A stretch of DNA of 64,000 bases from Triatoma infestans (Eukaryota; Arthropoda; Insecta; Hemiptera; Reduviidae), in assembly GCA_011037195.1 (NCBI GenBank), contig JAAEAF010006183.1, positions 20,360 through 84,359 on the forward strand, given 5' to 3'. The notes under the pieces were generated by a model that saw only the letters and a program-made list of their open reading frames with translations, had not been told where the DNA came from and made no database searches. Shown here piece by piece: positions 22,716-34,228 of this stretch (position 1 is its first letter; each line of letters begins with the position of its first letter). Position numbers and translations under genes: made by a program.

Positions 22716-24633
22716 ACTCTTACCTTCAATTGAAACATTACAAACCTCTTATTTCTTTGCTCGTCCTGCATGGTAACACCAATATGAACTGTTCAACAAT
22801 TTAATCACTAATTACCTAATTATTCTATTTATCTAATTTTCTTTTTTATCTTTTGAATTCGTCGCTTTATAACTTGTTTATTTAATTATTTGTTTTTCAT
22901 TTATTTCTATTATTTACTTAGAGAAGGCAAAGTAAAAGAGAAGGCTTAATATATTAGTCCCAGTAATTTTTAGTAATATAAACATTATATTTAACTGGTT
23001 TGTAATAGTTGTTGAAAAAATAAAAACTAAAAATAAATAAATAATCAAAGATAAATGTGAATATTCTTAATAAATGACATGTTGAGATATAGGTTTAATG
23101 TATTCAATTGAATATGATCAAGGTGGAACATTAAGAAAACTATTAATATGAATTTGAGACATCTATTCTTAAGTTTGATCCAGTTTTGACGATGTGAAAC
23201 AGTTAAAGGGATAAAAACCAACGGGAACTAGCATGGGTGACAAAACAAGAGTCATCGTCAAATAGTGAGTAGGAGTGTGTAATAATCCTTGTAGATCCGT
23301 GGGAGCTGCAGAAGGGGGAGGCGGATCACTAGACAGTGATCAGACAGCGGGCGAAGTGTCTAGACTGGGTGGTAGTGTCCCTGACCCCTTGTGAGGAGAC
23401 TGTTGGGTCCGCGCGCCGCTGTTTTGCCTAAGTCCCCCACCTATTACCACTACAAAACTCTCACAAGGGGGCCCCCCTATATCCCCTCTTGTCTTCTTTT
23501 CTTCATTGTTTTCTCCCGCCAAAAGAACAGGTTTCCATTGAGATGTGGCCGCCCATTTAGACCCGCTTTAAGCCTTTTTTTTTAATAGTTTTTTAACCCC
23601 CCCCTCCTACCCACCCGCCAGCCATTCTTCATCTTCTATATAATTCAAACTTGTTCCTTTTCCATACGTTTTAAAATAACCCTTTCCCGTAATTCTCCCA
23701 CTTGTTTGTTTGTCCGTCTTATGAGTTGCAGACATTAGACGTCGCCGTTTTTAGACGTCTTTGTATAGCTAGTGCATTTGTACGCCCCTGACCCCGCACT
23801 TAAAACATCTTATCCATCTGCTTTATTTCGTAATATTTAGTATTCGTTTAACTGGTGGTACAAGTGGAGATTGCAACATTTTATTAAAGGGTTGGATATC
23901 AACAGTCATATATTTAGGTATTTATTGAGAAGGAGACAAACATGTAATGCCGATATATCAGGTTAGGCAAGTACTTCGTATAGACAGTTACTAAAATACG
24001 GGATATACCTAATCATAAAAAAATTAATCAGAGAAAGCAAACGAACGACGAATGCATTATTGAATCCAAATCCTCACAGTGTGGACAACTGTTTGCCTTT
24101 TGTGCAAGCATTGCTTCCCTTCACTTCTCTAGGGATTTATTGAAACAAAGACAATTTATTGATTTACAAAGTTCACGTCTAAACTTAGAATATCAACAAA
24201 TTTTTGGGCTCTCTTGGACAGACTAACTACACTTCTTAATGCTTCCACTGGCGCTGCCAACAATTCCACTACATAGAAATAGGCCGCTAAGATAGTTTAT
24301 GTGTGTACTTGTTTGAGATTAGCCCACCTTTACATAATCATTAGCCTACAATCCCACACTCTCCTTCCTCTTACAAACGACTAATCAACACATAAACAAG
24401 AAGCCCCCACAATACACTTTCTAGAACGTAGTGAATTTGCCTTTTGACTTCTATAGATTTAATCCAAGAGTCTAGTTTTGATTTCCTCAATGGGCATTCG
24501 GATCTCGTGGGTTATTACGCCTTGCATCCGGTTTTCCAGTTGCTCTGCCGGATTCTTAGACTTCCACAAACAAAGGATGTTTATTATCATAAAACGATAT
24601 GTTCTCTTTACTGTACGTTTGTCGCTAGTTATT
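22716..24633. other. Stretch without a supported gene; one GC-rich island
   Basis: It is mostly AT-rich. At about 23280-23580 the GC content rises sharply, with C and G runs and ORFs on both strands, but no domain is recognised. It could be a LINE 5' leader or a promoter. A near-palindromic 'agacgtcgccgtttttagacgtc' lies at about 23738-23760. Confidence 0.35.
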
Positions 24634-25260
24634 ACATTCTCTTACCTACAAGAAAGGAAGTATAAAGATCGTGTCAAATTTTTGCAATTGAGTTTTCACC
24701 GGAAATACATGTTATAAAGTCCCCTGAGTTCGAAAAAGTGTTTTTTTTTTTTTTTTTTTTTTTTTTAGAAATGTGTTTATGGTCAGGTTAAATAAAAAAA
24801 TGGAAAATCGCAGAAAGCTGAAACTTGATATTTCGTTAAGTTATAGAATGTGTGACAATAAGGTTTTTGGTCAAAATCGGTCGACCGGATGTTACTACAC
24901 TTTATCGAATAGATTTTTCAGTTGTTTTTTTTTTTTTTGGCAATTTTCTCAAAAACGGGAAAAAACGATTTTCTATCAACTTGATATCAATAATTTATAA
25001 ATGGAACTTATAAACCTTTAATTGAAACATTTCTTCACGAAGGAGTGTTCTGGAGAAAGTGTCTGACGTTAAGGTTTCTTATAAAATGTCAATTGAAAAT
25101 TGATAACTGTTCTATCGTCTATACAGGATTAATTAATTAATTTATTTATTATGTTAACAAAATTCCGAGTTTGAAGAAAATCGACTTACCGGAAGTATAT
25201 ATCTTTTTTTTCTCTAATTCTTTTTCGGAGTTACATTTGATGAAGATTTGCAAGTATATA
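24634..25260 (-). mobile_element. H-family element, diverged copy H4
   Basis: A reverse-orientation copy: 'gatcgtgtcaaatttt', 'gagttttcaccggaaatac', 'cccctgagttcgaaaaagtg' and later 'ttaccggaagtata'. It is more diverged than H1-H3, with a long poly(T) at about 24740-24767. The 5' terminal hairpin is not found. Confidence 0.65.
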
Positions 25261-25527
25261 AGAAATGTATAACTGGATAACTAGGTAATTAATCAGAATT
25301 GTTTAAATTGCAAAAGAAGAAAGCCCTGTGAGGGTTCATATCAGACTATTTTTGCTTTATTTATGTTAACGTACGTAAATATTTTGGCATCCCTACAAAA
25401 ATTGACTTTAGGAGCTCTGGTGGTTGATAACGTAAGGCTTCCTTATAAGATGGCATATAATGATGACTTTGTATGATTCTATCAATTCAGCAATGTTAAT
25501 GAGAACTAAGTGTAATTTAAGAAAATT

Positions 25528-26511
25528 TACTTTCTCTTATTCCTAGTAAGAGGAAGTATTGTAATCGTGTCAAATTTTCGATATCGAGTTTTCACCGGAA
25601 ATATCCGTTTTGAGGTCCCCTGAGTCCAAAAAAGTGATTTTTAGCAAATAGCCTTTGTGTATGTATGTGAAACAGCATAGCTCAAAAACAAAAAAAATCG
25701 TAGAAAGTTCAAACTTGATATTCCGTTTAGTTATCACCATGGGATCCGACAGTGGGTTATCTGTTAAAATTCCTCAACCGGAAGTACAACATTACTAGTT
25801 TTTTGTTTTTTTTTACGTTTTTGCGATTTTCTCAAAAATGGCTCCAACGATTTTCTTCGAACTTAATATATCAACTACACATACTGACAGCTACAACTTT
25901 TATTTGAAACATTTCTCCGGGAAAATTCATTTAAAGGCACTTCTGTGGGAAGGGTCGGGTTAGGTTTTCATCTAAAGTGCTATTTCAGTTTATTAGACAA
26001 TTCTATCATCTAAATAATGTTAATTAGAAATAAATATGTTGTTGAAATTCTGAGTTTGAAAAAGATCGGATAACCGGAAGTGCGTTTACTTTATCACTTT
26101 ACTAAATGATTTTTTTTTTCACTTTTTCGCAATTTTCACTAAAATGGCTCCGGTGGTTTTCTTGAAACATCCAATATAAACTAAACATACAAAGATCTAC
26201 AACTTTTGTTTAAAACATTTCTATGGGAAAATTCTTTTAAGGGCACTTTTAAGGGAGGGATGGGGTTATGTTTTTTCTATAATGCTATCATAGATTATTT
26301 TGTACAATTCTATCACCCAAATAAAATTAATTAGAAATAAATAGATGGCCAAAATTACGAGAAATTAGTAACCCGGAAATGCGCTTTTACTGAACAGTTT
26401 TTTTCAGTTTTCGACGAATTTCATTAAATTTGGTACACTAACTATAAAATTTGTCAATTATAATTTTGTGAAGTGGAGTAAGAGAAAATTGTGTGAGTGT
26501 TTCACAACAGA
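25528..26511 (-). mobile_element. H-family element, copy H5
   Basis: A complete reverse-orientation copy of about 984 bp. It starts with the 3' hairpin (tactttctcttattcctagtaag) and ends 'gtgtgagtgtttcacaacaga'. The ccggaag marks lie near 25779, 26075 and 26373, again about 296-298 bp apart. The (CA)n tract is reduced to a few units. Confidence 0.8.
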
Positions 26512-27053
26512 TTTTTTAAAAATGGCAGCAGGAGTTTTTTTAAATTTGATATAATCATCTGATACAACTCCTGAACTCTTTATTCTTAATTATTTATTTA
26601 AATTATAAATAATATTGAAGGAGATATATCAATTGATGGCACTAAAATCAAGATATTTCCTGTGCATATGATCTTGTTCTTTTTGGTTTTGTAAACCTAT
26701 TTCTTCATAACTATGATAAAATTCTGTTCATAATTATGCACAGATGTGGAACTTGCGAATTAATCTCTGGAAACGGAATATGATGGTTTTCAGAAATGAG
26801 GGTAAATAAATGAGAGCAATGAGGAATGGATTTGACACAATGAAAATACGGAAATCGTAAATTACTATAAATATTTAGGGGACAGGGCTTACCCCAGATT
26901 TCTCATTTTGAAAAAACACCTTTCAGAAAAACTGGAACAAGCCAAGCTTAGCCTTAATATTGTTTGCGGTTAATAATCAACTCTGGGGGTGGAGATTACT
27001 TTTGGAAGAAATTGAGAAATTTAGTTATATTTTTCATTAAAAGCATGCCGAAA
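26512..27053. other. Stretch without a supported gene
   Basis: No motif is recognised. Confidence 0.3.
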
Positions 27054-27311
27054 CTAACAGCATTTGCCTGCACATCTTTCGTGCATATCCCTTGGTTTTG
27101 ACATAGAGCGCTCCACATAAGACTTTTCAGTTGTACAAATATAATCCCCACCACCATTATAGCCAGCCCAACTAAACATTGTAACGTTGGAAAATTTCTT
27201 GATTAAATTAGAGTAAAAGAAAGTCGTGTTCCTCCTGGGTAAGAGGTAAAACTGCATCCTGGGGGGACAGATCTCAGAGCCATAGTGCTCCCAATTTATG
27301 GGTTGTTTCAA
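27054..27311 (-). CDS. Unidentified ORF, 85 codons
   Basis: The product begins MKQPINWEHYGSEICPP and has five cysteines and no membrane segment. I do not recognise a family. The DNA for PINWEH recurs at about 30318-30336 (cccataaattgggagca) on the opposite strand. It may be an exon, a transposon fragment or chance. There is no splice or promoter evidence. Confidence 0.2.
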   Translation of the reverse strand: MKQPINWEHYGSEICPPRMQFYLLPRRNTTFFYSNLIKKFSNVTMFSWAGYNGGGDYICTTEKSYVERSMSKPRDMHERCAGKCC

Positions 27312-27679
27312 ACCAAAATCCTGCCAATTTTTCTCACTCTTAGACTACACAATATAATTAAGATTATAATATAGTGATCGGATAACTGGCAGGAGTTATA
27401 ATTAAAAATAAGACTTTTTTTTGGGTATAAACAAATAAACGATATTATTTTTAAATATAATTTACGTGAATCACTAAGTCAAAGATTATAAAAAAATCTC
27501 AAACAATTAAAACACACTTTCAGATTCGATAATTAAAAATATAGAACCAAATATGCAAAAAAATTTCAAACACAAGATTGCTAATTCAAATAGAAGATTG
27601 CTAATCAAATAAAGAACTCTTGAAAAAATTTAACAAACAAATAATTAATTGACTCCGTACAAATAGCATATATTCAATG

Positions 27680-27965
27680 GATTATCCAGCTTTATCTAAA
27701 GTTGCAGCCGTTTTATGGGAATCTGGCAATCAGTTCTGTTCACTCTGTAATTGGCATGAGATAAAAAAAAAAATCTGGCCCATTTATTTAGGAGATGCCC
27801 AGTTTTCAAAGCATACAGACTCAAGATGGTTTGGGTAAGATATTTTATATTTAACATAAGGAACTAATTTCTCTTGTTAATGAAGCGGACTGCAATGGCT
27901 TGTCAAATTTCTGCTAAAGAGCTTACTCAAAACTGTCTTTTTCTTAAAACTGAATATATCTCATT
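27680..27965 (+). pseudogene. LINE ORF2 C-terminal relic
   Basis: In shifting frames it reads NQFCSLCNWHEI, then a P..F..Y.LK..G-like stretch and a tail KELISLVNEADCNGLSNF. This resembles the Cys-rich C-terminus of the RNase H-lacking LINE at 19841-21640. It is short and decayed. Confidence 0.4.
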
Positions 27966-27971
27966 TAAAAA

Positions 27972-28318
27972 AATATATGTAAGGGTGTAGTGAGGAGATG
28001 TAGGTTGTTGATGATGAAAGATAAACACCTTAAGATTTGGTTTAAGATATATAATTTATATATATGTATATGACTGACTGCCAAGGACTTTACACTAACT
28101 GAACTGAACTGCACTGACAGACTGACGTGGCTAAGAAGATATGAACGGAGCGATGTTAAACTGATGTGTAAATCAACAGAATTCTATCTGAATGATGTCT
28201 CATTGCCTATCTCTCATATATATATATATACTGGCCGAGCCTCTCCTCTCTTTGCGAGAGGGGCTGTTTCTCTCCGCTAGAGTGGATGAGTGGTGGGGGT
28301 TCACTACCCCTACATATA
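27972..28318. mobile_element. Candidate short TIR element or solo LTR
   Basis: The left end 'atgtaagggtgtagtga' is the inverted complement of the right end 'tcactacccctacat' with small gaps. The inside has a hairpin 'ctcctctctttgcgagagggg' and an (AT)n run. It could also be read as a TGTAG...CTACA LTR, but no target duplication is visible. Confidence 0.35.
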
Positions 28319-28669
28319 TAATAATAATTTATGAATATAAAATAAATTATATAATTACAATAATTTTCATAATTATTTTTTTTTTTTAACCTCCTCAGTT
28401 GTCTGTTTTATTTTTAAGGTTAATATATGTATTCATTTTCGTTTTTAGGGTGGCAGATTAAAATAGTTTGATTCAGAGGGCTCCCTAAAAATTGCAATTT
28501 TGTAAGGTTTAGGGAAGTTGTATTTAATAATTTTAATAAGGTTGTGCTGTTATGGGGTTAAAGTAGGGATAGAAAAGAAAATTTTGAATTTCGGGGAAAA
28601 TAAACAAATAGAATAACAAAAACAAGACAACACTACCAGCAGGATTGGTGATGGAAAAGCCCAGTGGAG
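28319..28669. other. AT-rich stretch without a supported gene
   Basis: No recognised feature. Confidence 0.3.
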
Positions 28670-29330
28670 GCTTACCTAATGATAGAGGACCACCGGCTGA
28701 CAGAAAAGATGAGTATTCGGAAGATAATGTTAATAGTCTAATAGGACAAAGGTAGAAGGTCGGGATTGTGGGCAATATCCATCGAGTCACATTCGGTAAA
28801 TGGATATATAAAGAGGACAACCGCTATTGAACTGATATAGTGGATATCAGAGCTGTGGGGAAAAACCGAATGAAAATCATAACAGAAACACCTGAAGCGG
28901 CTATCTAATTAGCCACAGTGGTTTGGAAAAGCGAAACAACTTGAAGGCTTATGTTCCAGAATATCGAATTTATTCGAAGGGGATCATTAGAGGGGATGGA
29001 AGTATCCTTTTCAGAGGAGGAAATTCTGCACCACATTCGAAGTGAAATTTCGATGATAAAGTTAGAAAGAGTATATAGAAGATCAAAAAAGAGGCCTCTG
29101 GAAACTTGTTTCTTGACCTTACTAGTCAGAAACTTCCGAGGCATGTCACTTTGTATGGGGTGAGGTTCAGAGTGGAGCCCTATGTTCCTCATAGGAGACC
29201 CTGTCCGAATTGTCTCCGATGTGGACATTCAAGCATCCAGTTGTACAGGACAGACAAGATGCAGTAAATGTACGGGGCTGCTTAACGCAGATCATGTGAT
29301 GTGGAGAAAGTAGAGTGCAAGGGAATCACC
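28670..29330 (+). pseudogene. LINE ORF1 (gag-like) fragment
   Basis: Translations in shifting frames give a nucleic-acid-binding ORF1 pattern. GMEVSFSEEEILHHIRSEISMIKLERVYRR (about 28990-29085) is followed by RHVTLYGVRFRVEPYVPHRRPCPNCLRCGH (about 29137-29228) and a second cysteine cluster TRCSKCTG. The paired Cys knuckles are typical of I-type LINE ORF1, which coats element RNA. It is frameshifted. No ORF2 follows. Confidence 0.6.
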
Positions 29331-30826
29331 TTTGTAATGTTTTTGGTGAGATGTGTGTATAGGTAGCTTGTGGCGTGAGCGTTTTAGCGAAAAGGGCTTG
29401 TATGTATATACGGTTAAGAAATAGAAGTATTAAGAATAATTAAGAAAGCACCACTGTTTTATAAATAATTATATTATCTCTTAGTAAATTTAAGTATATT
29501 ACAATATCACACTATATCTTAATAAAATAACGTTTATCTAGAATAAAGGCAAATATCTATCATTGGCACTGAGCAATTCCTGAAGTGTTCTGGCTTTCTG
29601 AAGTGTTCTGGTTTTGGAAGCAGACTTGCCAACCTACTTGTTTGAAGGTAGAGTATAGACTGTATACTCTTTACTCTTTGAAAGCTAATGTTAGACTCTC
29701 TTCTTTGGAATTGTTCTCTCTCTCACGAGGGAATTCTCTTATACAAAAGAGTTACCCTAACGGGATTTTTTGCCTTTGTTCAATGATCCGAATTTACAGT
29801 ACCTGACAGTAAAATACACTCTTTTTGAAGTTAAATTCACAGCACTAAGATAATTATAAAATATTAACAAAAATACAATTTTGGATACTATAAAATATTC
29901 CAAACTCTAAACTATTATTTTTGGATTTCATCCTTGCACTACACCTTGCAACGTATGCGAAATGTCCAAAATACATAGAGGAAAATAAAATAGCAAAGGA
30001 AAAAAAGCCGTGTATGACCCAACTTTGGATGGAGACTCCTTTGTAGAAATCGCCAAAAGCAACAGGTTTGAGGGTCTCACCGAGGAAGAGTTTCACTAAT
30101 TTCAAACTACCACTTTTTTGGTCAAACAAAGCAAAGTAGATTTCTTCAATTTTCATTATATTGTATTATACTATAAAAAGTTATGTCTATTTTATTTTCA
30201 AGAATAAATACTTCATTAATTTTATTAAAGTTTATTTAAAAAGTAATAACAATAATTATAAAGTATAGCTCATGTTCATACAAACAGTTTCGGACTATAG
30301 ATCTTGAATTTTCTCACAACCCATAAATTGGGAGCATGGATGAATAATGGATATCCTATCTTTTTCTCACAAACTCTGCAAATAGAATAGAGACCCTTTT
30401 TGGACCAATTAAGTGGAAAGAAAAAGGGAGGGTGGAACCCTAATTTCCAAAATTAACTGAACTTATTTTTAATGAAAATAACTGTGGTTATTCCTTGGCT
30501 CAATAATGCAGAAAGTAAAATTGGGTGTAGCCAGAAAATGCTGCTTTTAAACAGGGCTTAACCCTGTACGTATTTTTGGTAAGTTATTAAAACTTTTGCT
30601 ATAAGACGTAGCCGCTCTAAAAACCAGAGAGGGTCTAGTAATTGCATACCTCCATCTTTAGATTAAGAATGTATAACTTACGAAATTATAAATCTTCAAA
30701 AATTTAATGTCAAAATCCTCATAAAACTTCTTTCTCATATTCTTAAATTATGACAATGGCAATTTTATCTTAACTCAGAACTTTTATAGCTTACAATTTT
30801 TTTCTTACTGCTGTCAAAAGAAGTAT
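29331..30826. other. Stretch with one unexplained minus-strand ORF
   Basis: 29854-30156 (minus) encodes 100 codons with a hydrophobic stretch WVIHGFFSFAILFSSMYFGHFAYV that could be one membrane segment. I know no homologue. 30318-30336 shares 17 bases with the ORF at 27054-27311, inverted. Host exons cannot be excluded or supported. Confidence 0.25.
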
Positions 30827-31724
30827 TGTAAAACATTCACATGGCGAAATTCGTGTTATGGCTCTTATGAAAACGCTCAAGACGCGTTGTGGCAATCACA
30901 GAAAGACCACATAGCGAAATTCGTGTCGTGGCTATCATGCTATACGACCACAAAGCATTGTGGCAATGAAGAAAAGCCATAACGCGTATGGAACCATATT
31001 AGAAATATGACGCACAGTGATTTGCGATATGGGTCCTACTAGTCTCGAAACTTTTTGGTAGATATCGTTAGGAAATATTTTTTGTACTGTAATAAGTACC
31101 AGACAGACAATGCCCTTAATGCTCTTTCTGCTGCTATTGAATTGAAAACCGCTGCATGACGTATTGTCATTATTAAATACAATTTAAGGAAATTTCTTTT
31201 TAGTGTCAACAATTTTTAAGACATCAAATCGATTAAGACGACGATACTGTTTTGAAGATAGAGACTGGTTGTTTTTTTTTTTTAAGAAGCTGAGACTGTT
31301 TTGTTTCATAAAGTAAAATTTCATATTTTTCTGTACTGATGTTAAAACTGTGATCAGTGCTTCTTTCCACAAACTCCCGTAATTTATCATAAAAACACTT
31401 CTTTTTTATTGGTTAATGGTTAGCGCTGATATAAGTTCACCTTCAGAAACAGACAAGAAATGAATAAATAACTCTATTGATGGTTTAATGCGTCTTTGTA
31501 CCTCAAGCCGACAAGTTACAACCTGTCCGTCGTGTTATGGTTACACCAACTAGTGCACAGAACGCGTCATTGCTTTTCTTCATTACCACAATGCGTTTTC
31601 GGTTGTACAGCATGATAGCCACGACACAAATTTCGCTATGTGGTCTTTCAGTGATTTCCACAACGCGTCGTGAGCGTTTTCATATGAGCCATATCAAGAA
31701 TCTCGCGAAGTGAATGTTTTACAG
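30827..31724. mobile_element. FB-like element with long compound inverted arms
   Basis: Left arm 30827-30986 and right arm 31561-31724 are inverted copies over about 160 bp. Each arm contains two tandem subrepeats of about 70 bp around 'gcgaaattcgtgt..tggct..tcatg' and 'cg.tgtgg.aat'. A third partial subrepeat (ccacaacgcgttgtgag) lies just outside the right arm. The 570-bp centre has a 68-codon minus ORF with no known domain. Arms made of tandem repeats recall Drosophila FB/Galileo-type elements. No transposase is seen. Confidence 0.72.
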
Positions 31725-32577
31725 TGACCACAACGCGTTGTGAGCTGTTTTTTCGCTCAATAAGCATTTTCGGTCTTCGAGCGTAACATATATATATATA
31801 AATTACTTTTTCGGTAAATTACAAATATTTTTTTTAATAAACCTTGAGCACAATGAAATCAGTCAGTCAATTTTCTATCGATTGGCAAATGACCATGAAT
31901 AATATTTATTTTTCAGTTCAAAGAACAGCAAAAAAATATTCATCTGGAATAAAAATAAAAATATAAGATACCTGTGAAGTAATCTCAATTAATTAATTAA
32001 TTAATTAATTAACCCTTAGAGAGAATAAAAAAAACTTCAGAAAAAAAGAAAGATTCTTTTTCAATTAATTAAAATTTTAAATAAATAAATAAATAAATAA
32101 AAAGGAATTCATTTAAGAATTGTGAAGAAAACTCTTAGTTATAATTCGTTACAGGAAAAATCTAAAATTGAGGATATAACTGGTTTTTAGTTGATCTACT
32201 GCGTGGTTGGCAGGGCAACTTGTATGAGAGAGACAAGGTTGGTTTATTTCCCAAACTCTTTAAATTTTCTGTTATTTATTTTATCATTAGCGATTTCAGC
32301 CAAGTGAAGTCCTGTAGTCTTTCTGTTTATTTTATCTTTACTTTTCAACTTGACCTAATCTTTCTTAATCAACAATGCTCCCTGTCTTTTAGCTCTTAAC
32401 TAGCTCTTTTCCGACACATAACATTTAAATTGTTTACTGAATTGAATAAAGTAATAGATTTTTTTTTTGAATAATTAAGTATTGAATGAATGATTCATCT
32501 AGCTGATTTCATTTTTAGATTGATTATAGTAAGTTAAAGAACGCGACATCAAAAACTATATAAAAAAAAAAAAAAAA
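31725..32577. other. AT-rich stretch with simple repeats
   Basis: (AATT)n lies at about 31988-32014 and (AAAT)n at about 32078-32102. No gene is supported. Confidence 0.45.
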
Positions 32578-33608
32578 TCTGGTGTGAAACACTTACACAA
32601 CTTTCTCTTACTCCAGTTCTCAAAATGATAATTGACAAATTTCATAGTTTGTGTACCAAATTTGAATGAAATTCGTCGAAAACTGAAAAAAAACTGTTCA
32701 GTAAAAGCGCACTTCCGGTTTACTAATTTTCTTGAAACTCAGAATTTCAGCCATCTATTTTATTTCTAACTAATTATGTTTGGATGATAGAATTGTATAA
32801 TGAACTAGATTAGCACTTTGATGAAAATCTAACCCCACCCTTCCCCTAAAAGTGCTCTTAAAAGAAATTTCCCAGAGAAATGTTTTAGATAAAAGTTGTA
32901 GATCTTTGCATGTTTGGTTTATATACGAAGTTTCAAAAAAATCGTCAGTGCCAATTTTGAGAAAATTGCGAAAAAGTGAATAAATCATGTAGTAAAGTGG
33001 TAAAGTAAACGCACTTCCGGTTATCCGATTTTTTTCAAACTCGGAATTTCAACAACATATTTAATTCTAATTAACATTATTTAGATGGCAGAATTGTCTA
33101 ATAAACTGAAATAGCACTTTAGATGGAAACCTAACCCCACCCCTCCCCCAAAAGTGCCCTTCAATGCATTTTCCCGGAGAAATGTTTCTATTAAAAGTTG
33201 TAGCTCTTTGTATGTGTGGTTGATGTTTAAAGTTTAAAGAAAATCGTCGGAGCCATTTTTGAGAAAATCGCAAAAAAGTAAAAAATCCAACTAGTAAGTG
33301 GTACTTCCGGTTGAGGATTTTACAGATAACGTACAGTCAGATCCCATGGTGACCCCTAAACGGAATATCAATTTCAACTTTCTACGATTTTTCGTTTTGA
33401 GCTATGCTGTTCACATACATACATACATACATACACACACAGCACACACGGACACACACACACACACACACACCACACAGACCCATTTTTAAAAAACCAC
33501 TTTTTTGGACTCAAGGGACCTCAAAACGGATATTTCCGATGAAAACTCGATATCGAAAATTTGACACGATTACAATACTTCCTCTTACTAGGAGTAAGAG
33601 AAAGTAAA
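32578..33608 (+). mobile_element. H-family element, copy H6
   Basis: A complete copy after a poly(A) run: TCTGGTGTGAAACACTTACAC at the 5' end, the CTCTTACTAGGAGTAAGAG hairpin at the 3' end, and an enlarged CATA/CA tract at 33412-33480. Internal units are as in H1. ORFs reading threonine/histidine runs from the CA tract are spurious. Confidence 0.82.
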
Positions 33609-34228
33609 AATTATGTTCGATTTTTCCGTATTGAAACTGAAAAACCTTTCAGTCGTTTGTCCAAATTCATTACGAATCTCCTGGCGTCACTTGAACGAAA
33701 TAACAAGTTTGATCTTTTAAATACTTACTTTTTTGTTGAATATATGGTTAGGTAGATTTACAATTTAAAGTAAATTTAAATGTCAGGTTTCAGGTTCCGA
33801 AACCGACATAATATGATTTACACCAAACAATCTGTCGTATATACCGGGTTGTCTTCAAAGTGAAATACATTAAATCAAAACACCAAACCCGTCCATATTG
33901 GATAGAAATAACCTCGTTCGAAGGCTATACATGTCGTATGTCCGTATGTACTTGATAAATGGAAGTCAATATTACTATCCGAATTTAATGGAGGAATGTG
34001 ATGATCCTAAGTTCTCTACACGATCTGATGGTGATGGAAAATTAAAGAAAAGAAGCAAGATATGATGGATAAAATCTGAAATTATATTTTAAAAGTTATT
34101 TTGCTTACATAATTCACCATGACATAATTCACTGAATTTCAAAACTTGTAATTTTTTTTTTATAAATTTTTTATTGAACATTTACAACTGCACGAAATGG
34201 TACAATAACTAAAACAGATGTATGTACA
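33609..34228. other. Stretch without a supported gene
   Basis: 'ataccgggttgtcttcaaagt' at about 33840 resembles a transposon terminus, but no partner end is found. Confidence 0.3.

Noticed and set aside
27986..28314. Solo LTR TGTAG...CTACA
   Set aside because: No target duplication and the ends pair as longer inverted repeats, so I list it only as an uncertain TIR/LTR candidate.
30831..31724. CRISPR-like direct repeats
   Set aside because: The repeats are two per arm, inverted between arms and without unique regular spacers; a eukaryotic fold-back element explains them.
33400..33492. ORF with Thr/His repeats (HTHTHT)
   Set aside because: Translation of the (CA)n tract in an H-family element.
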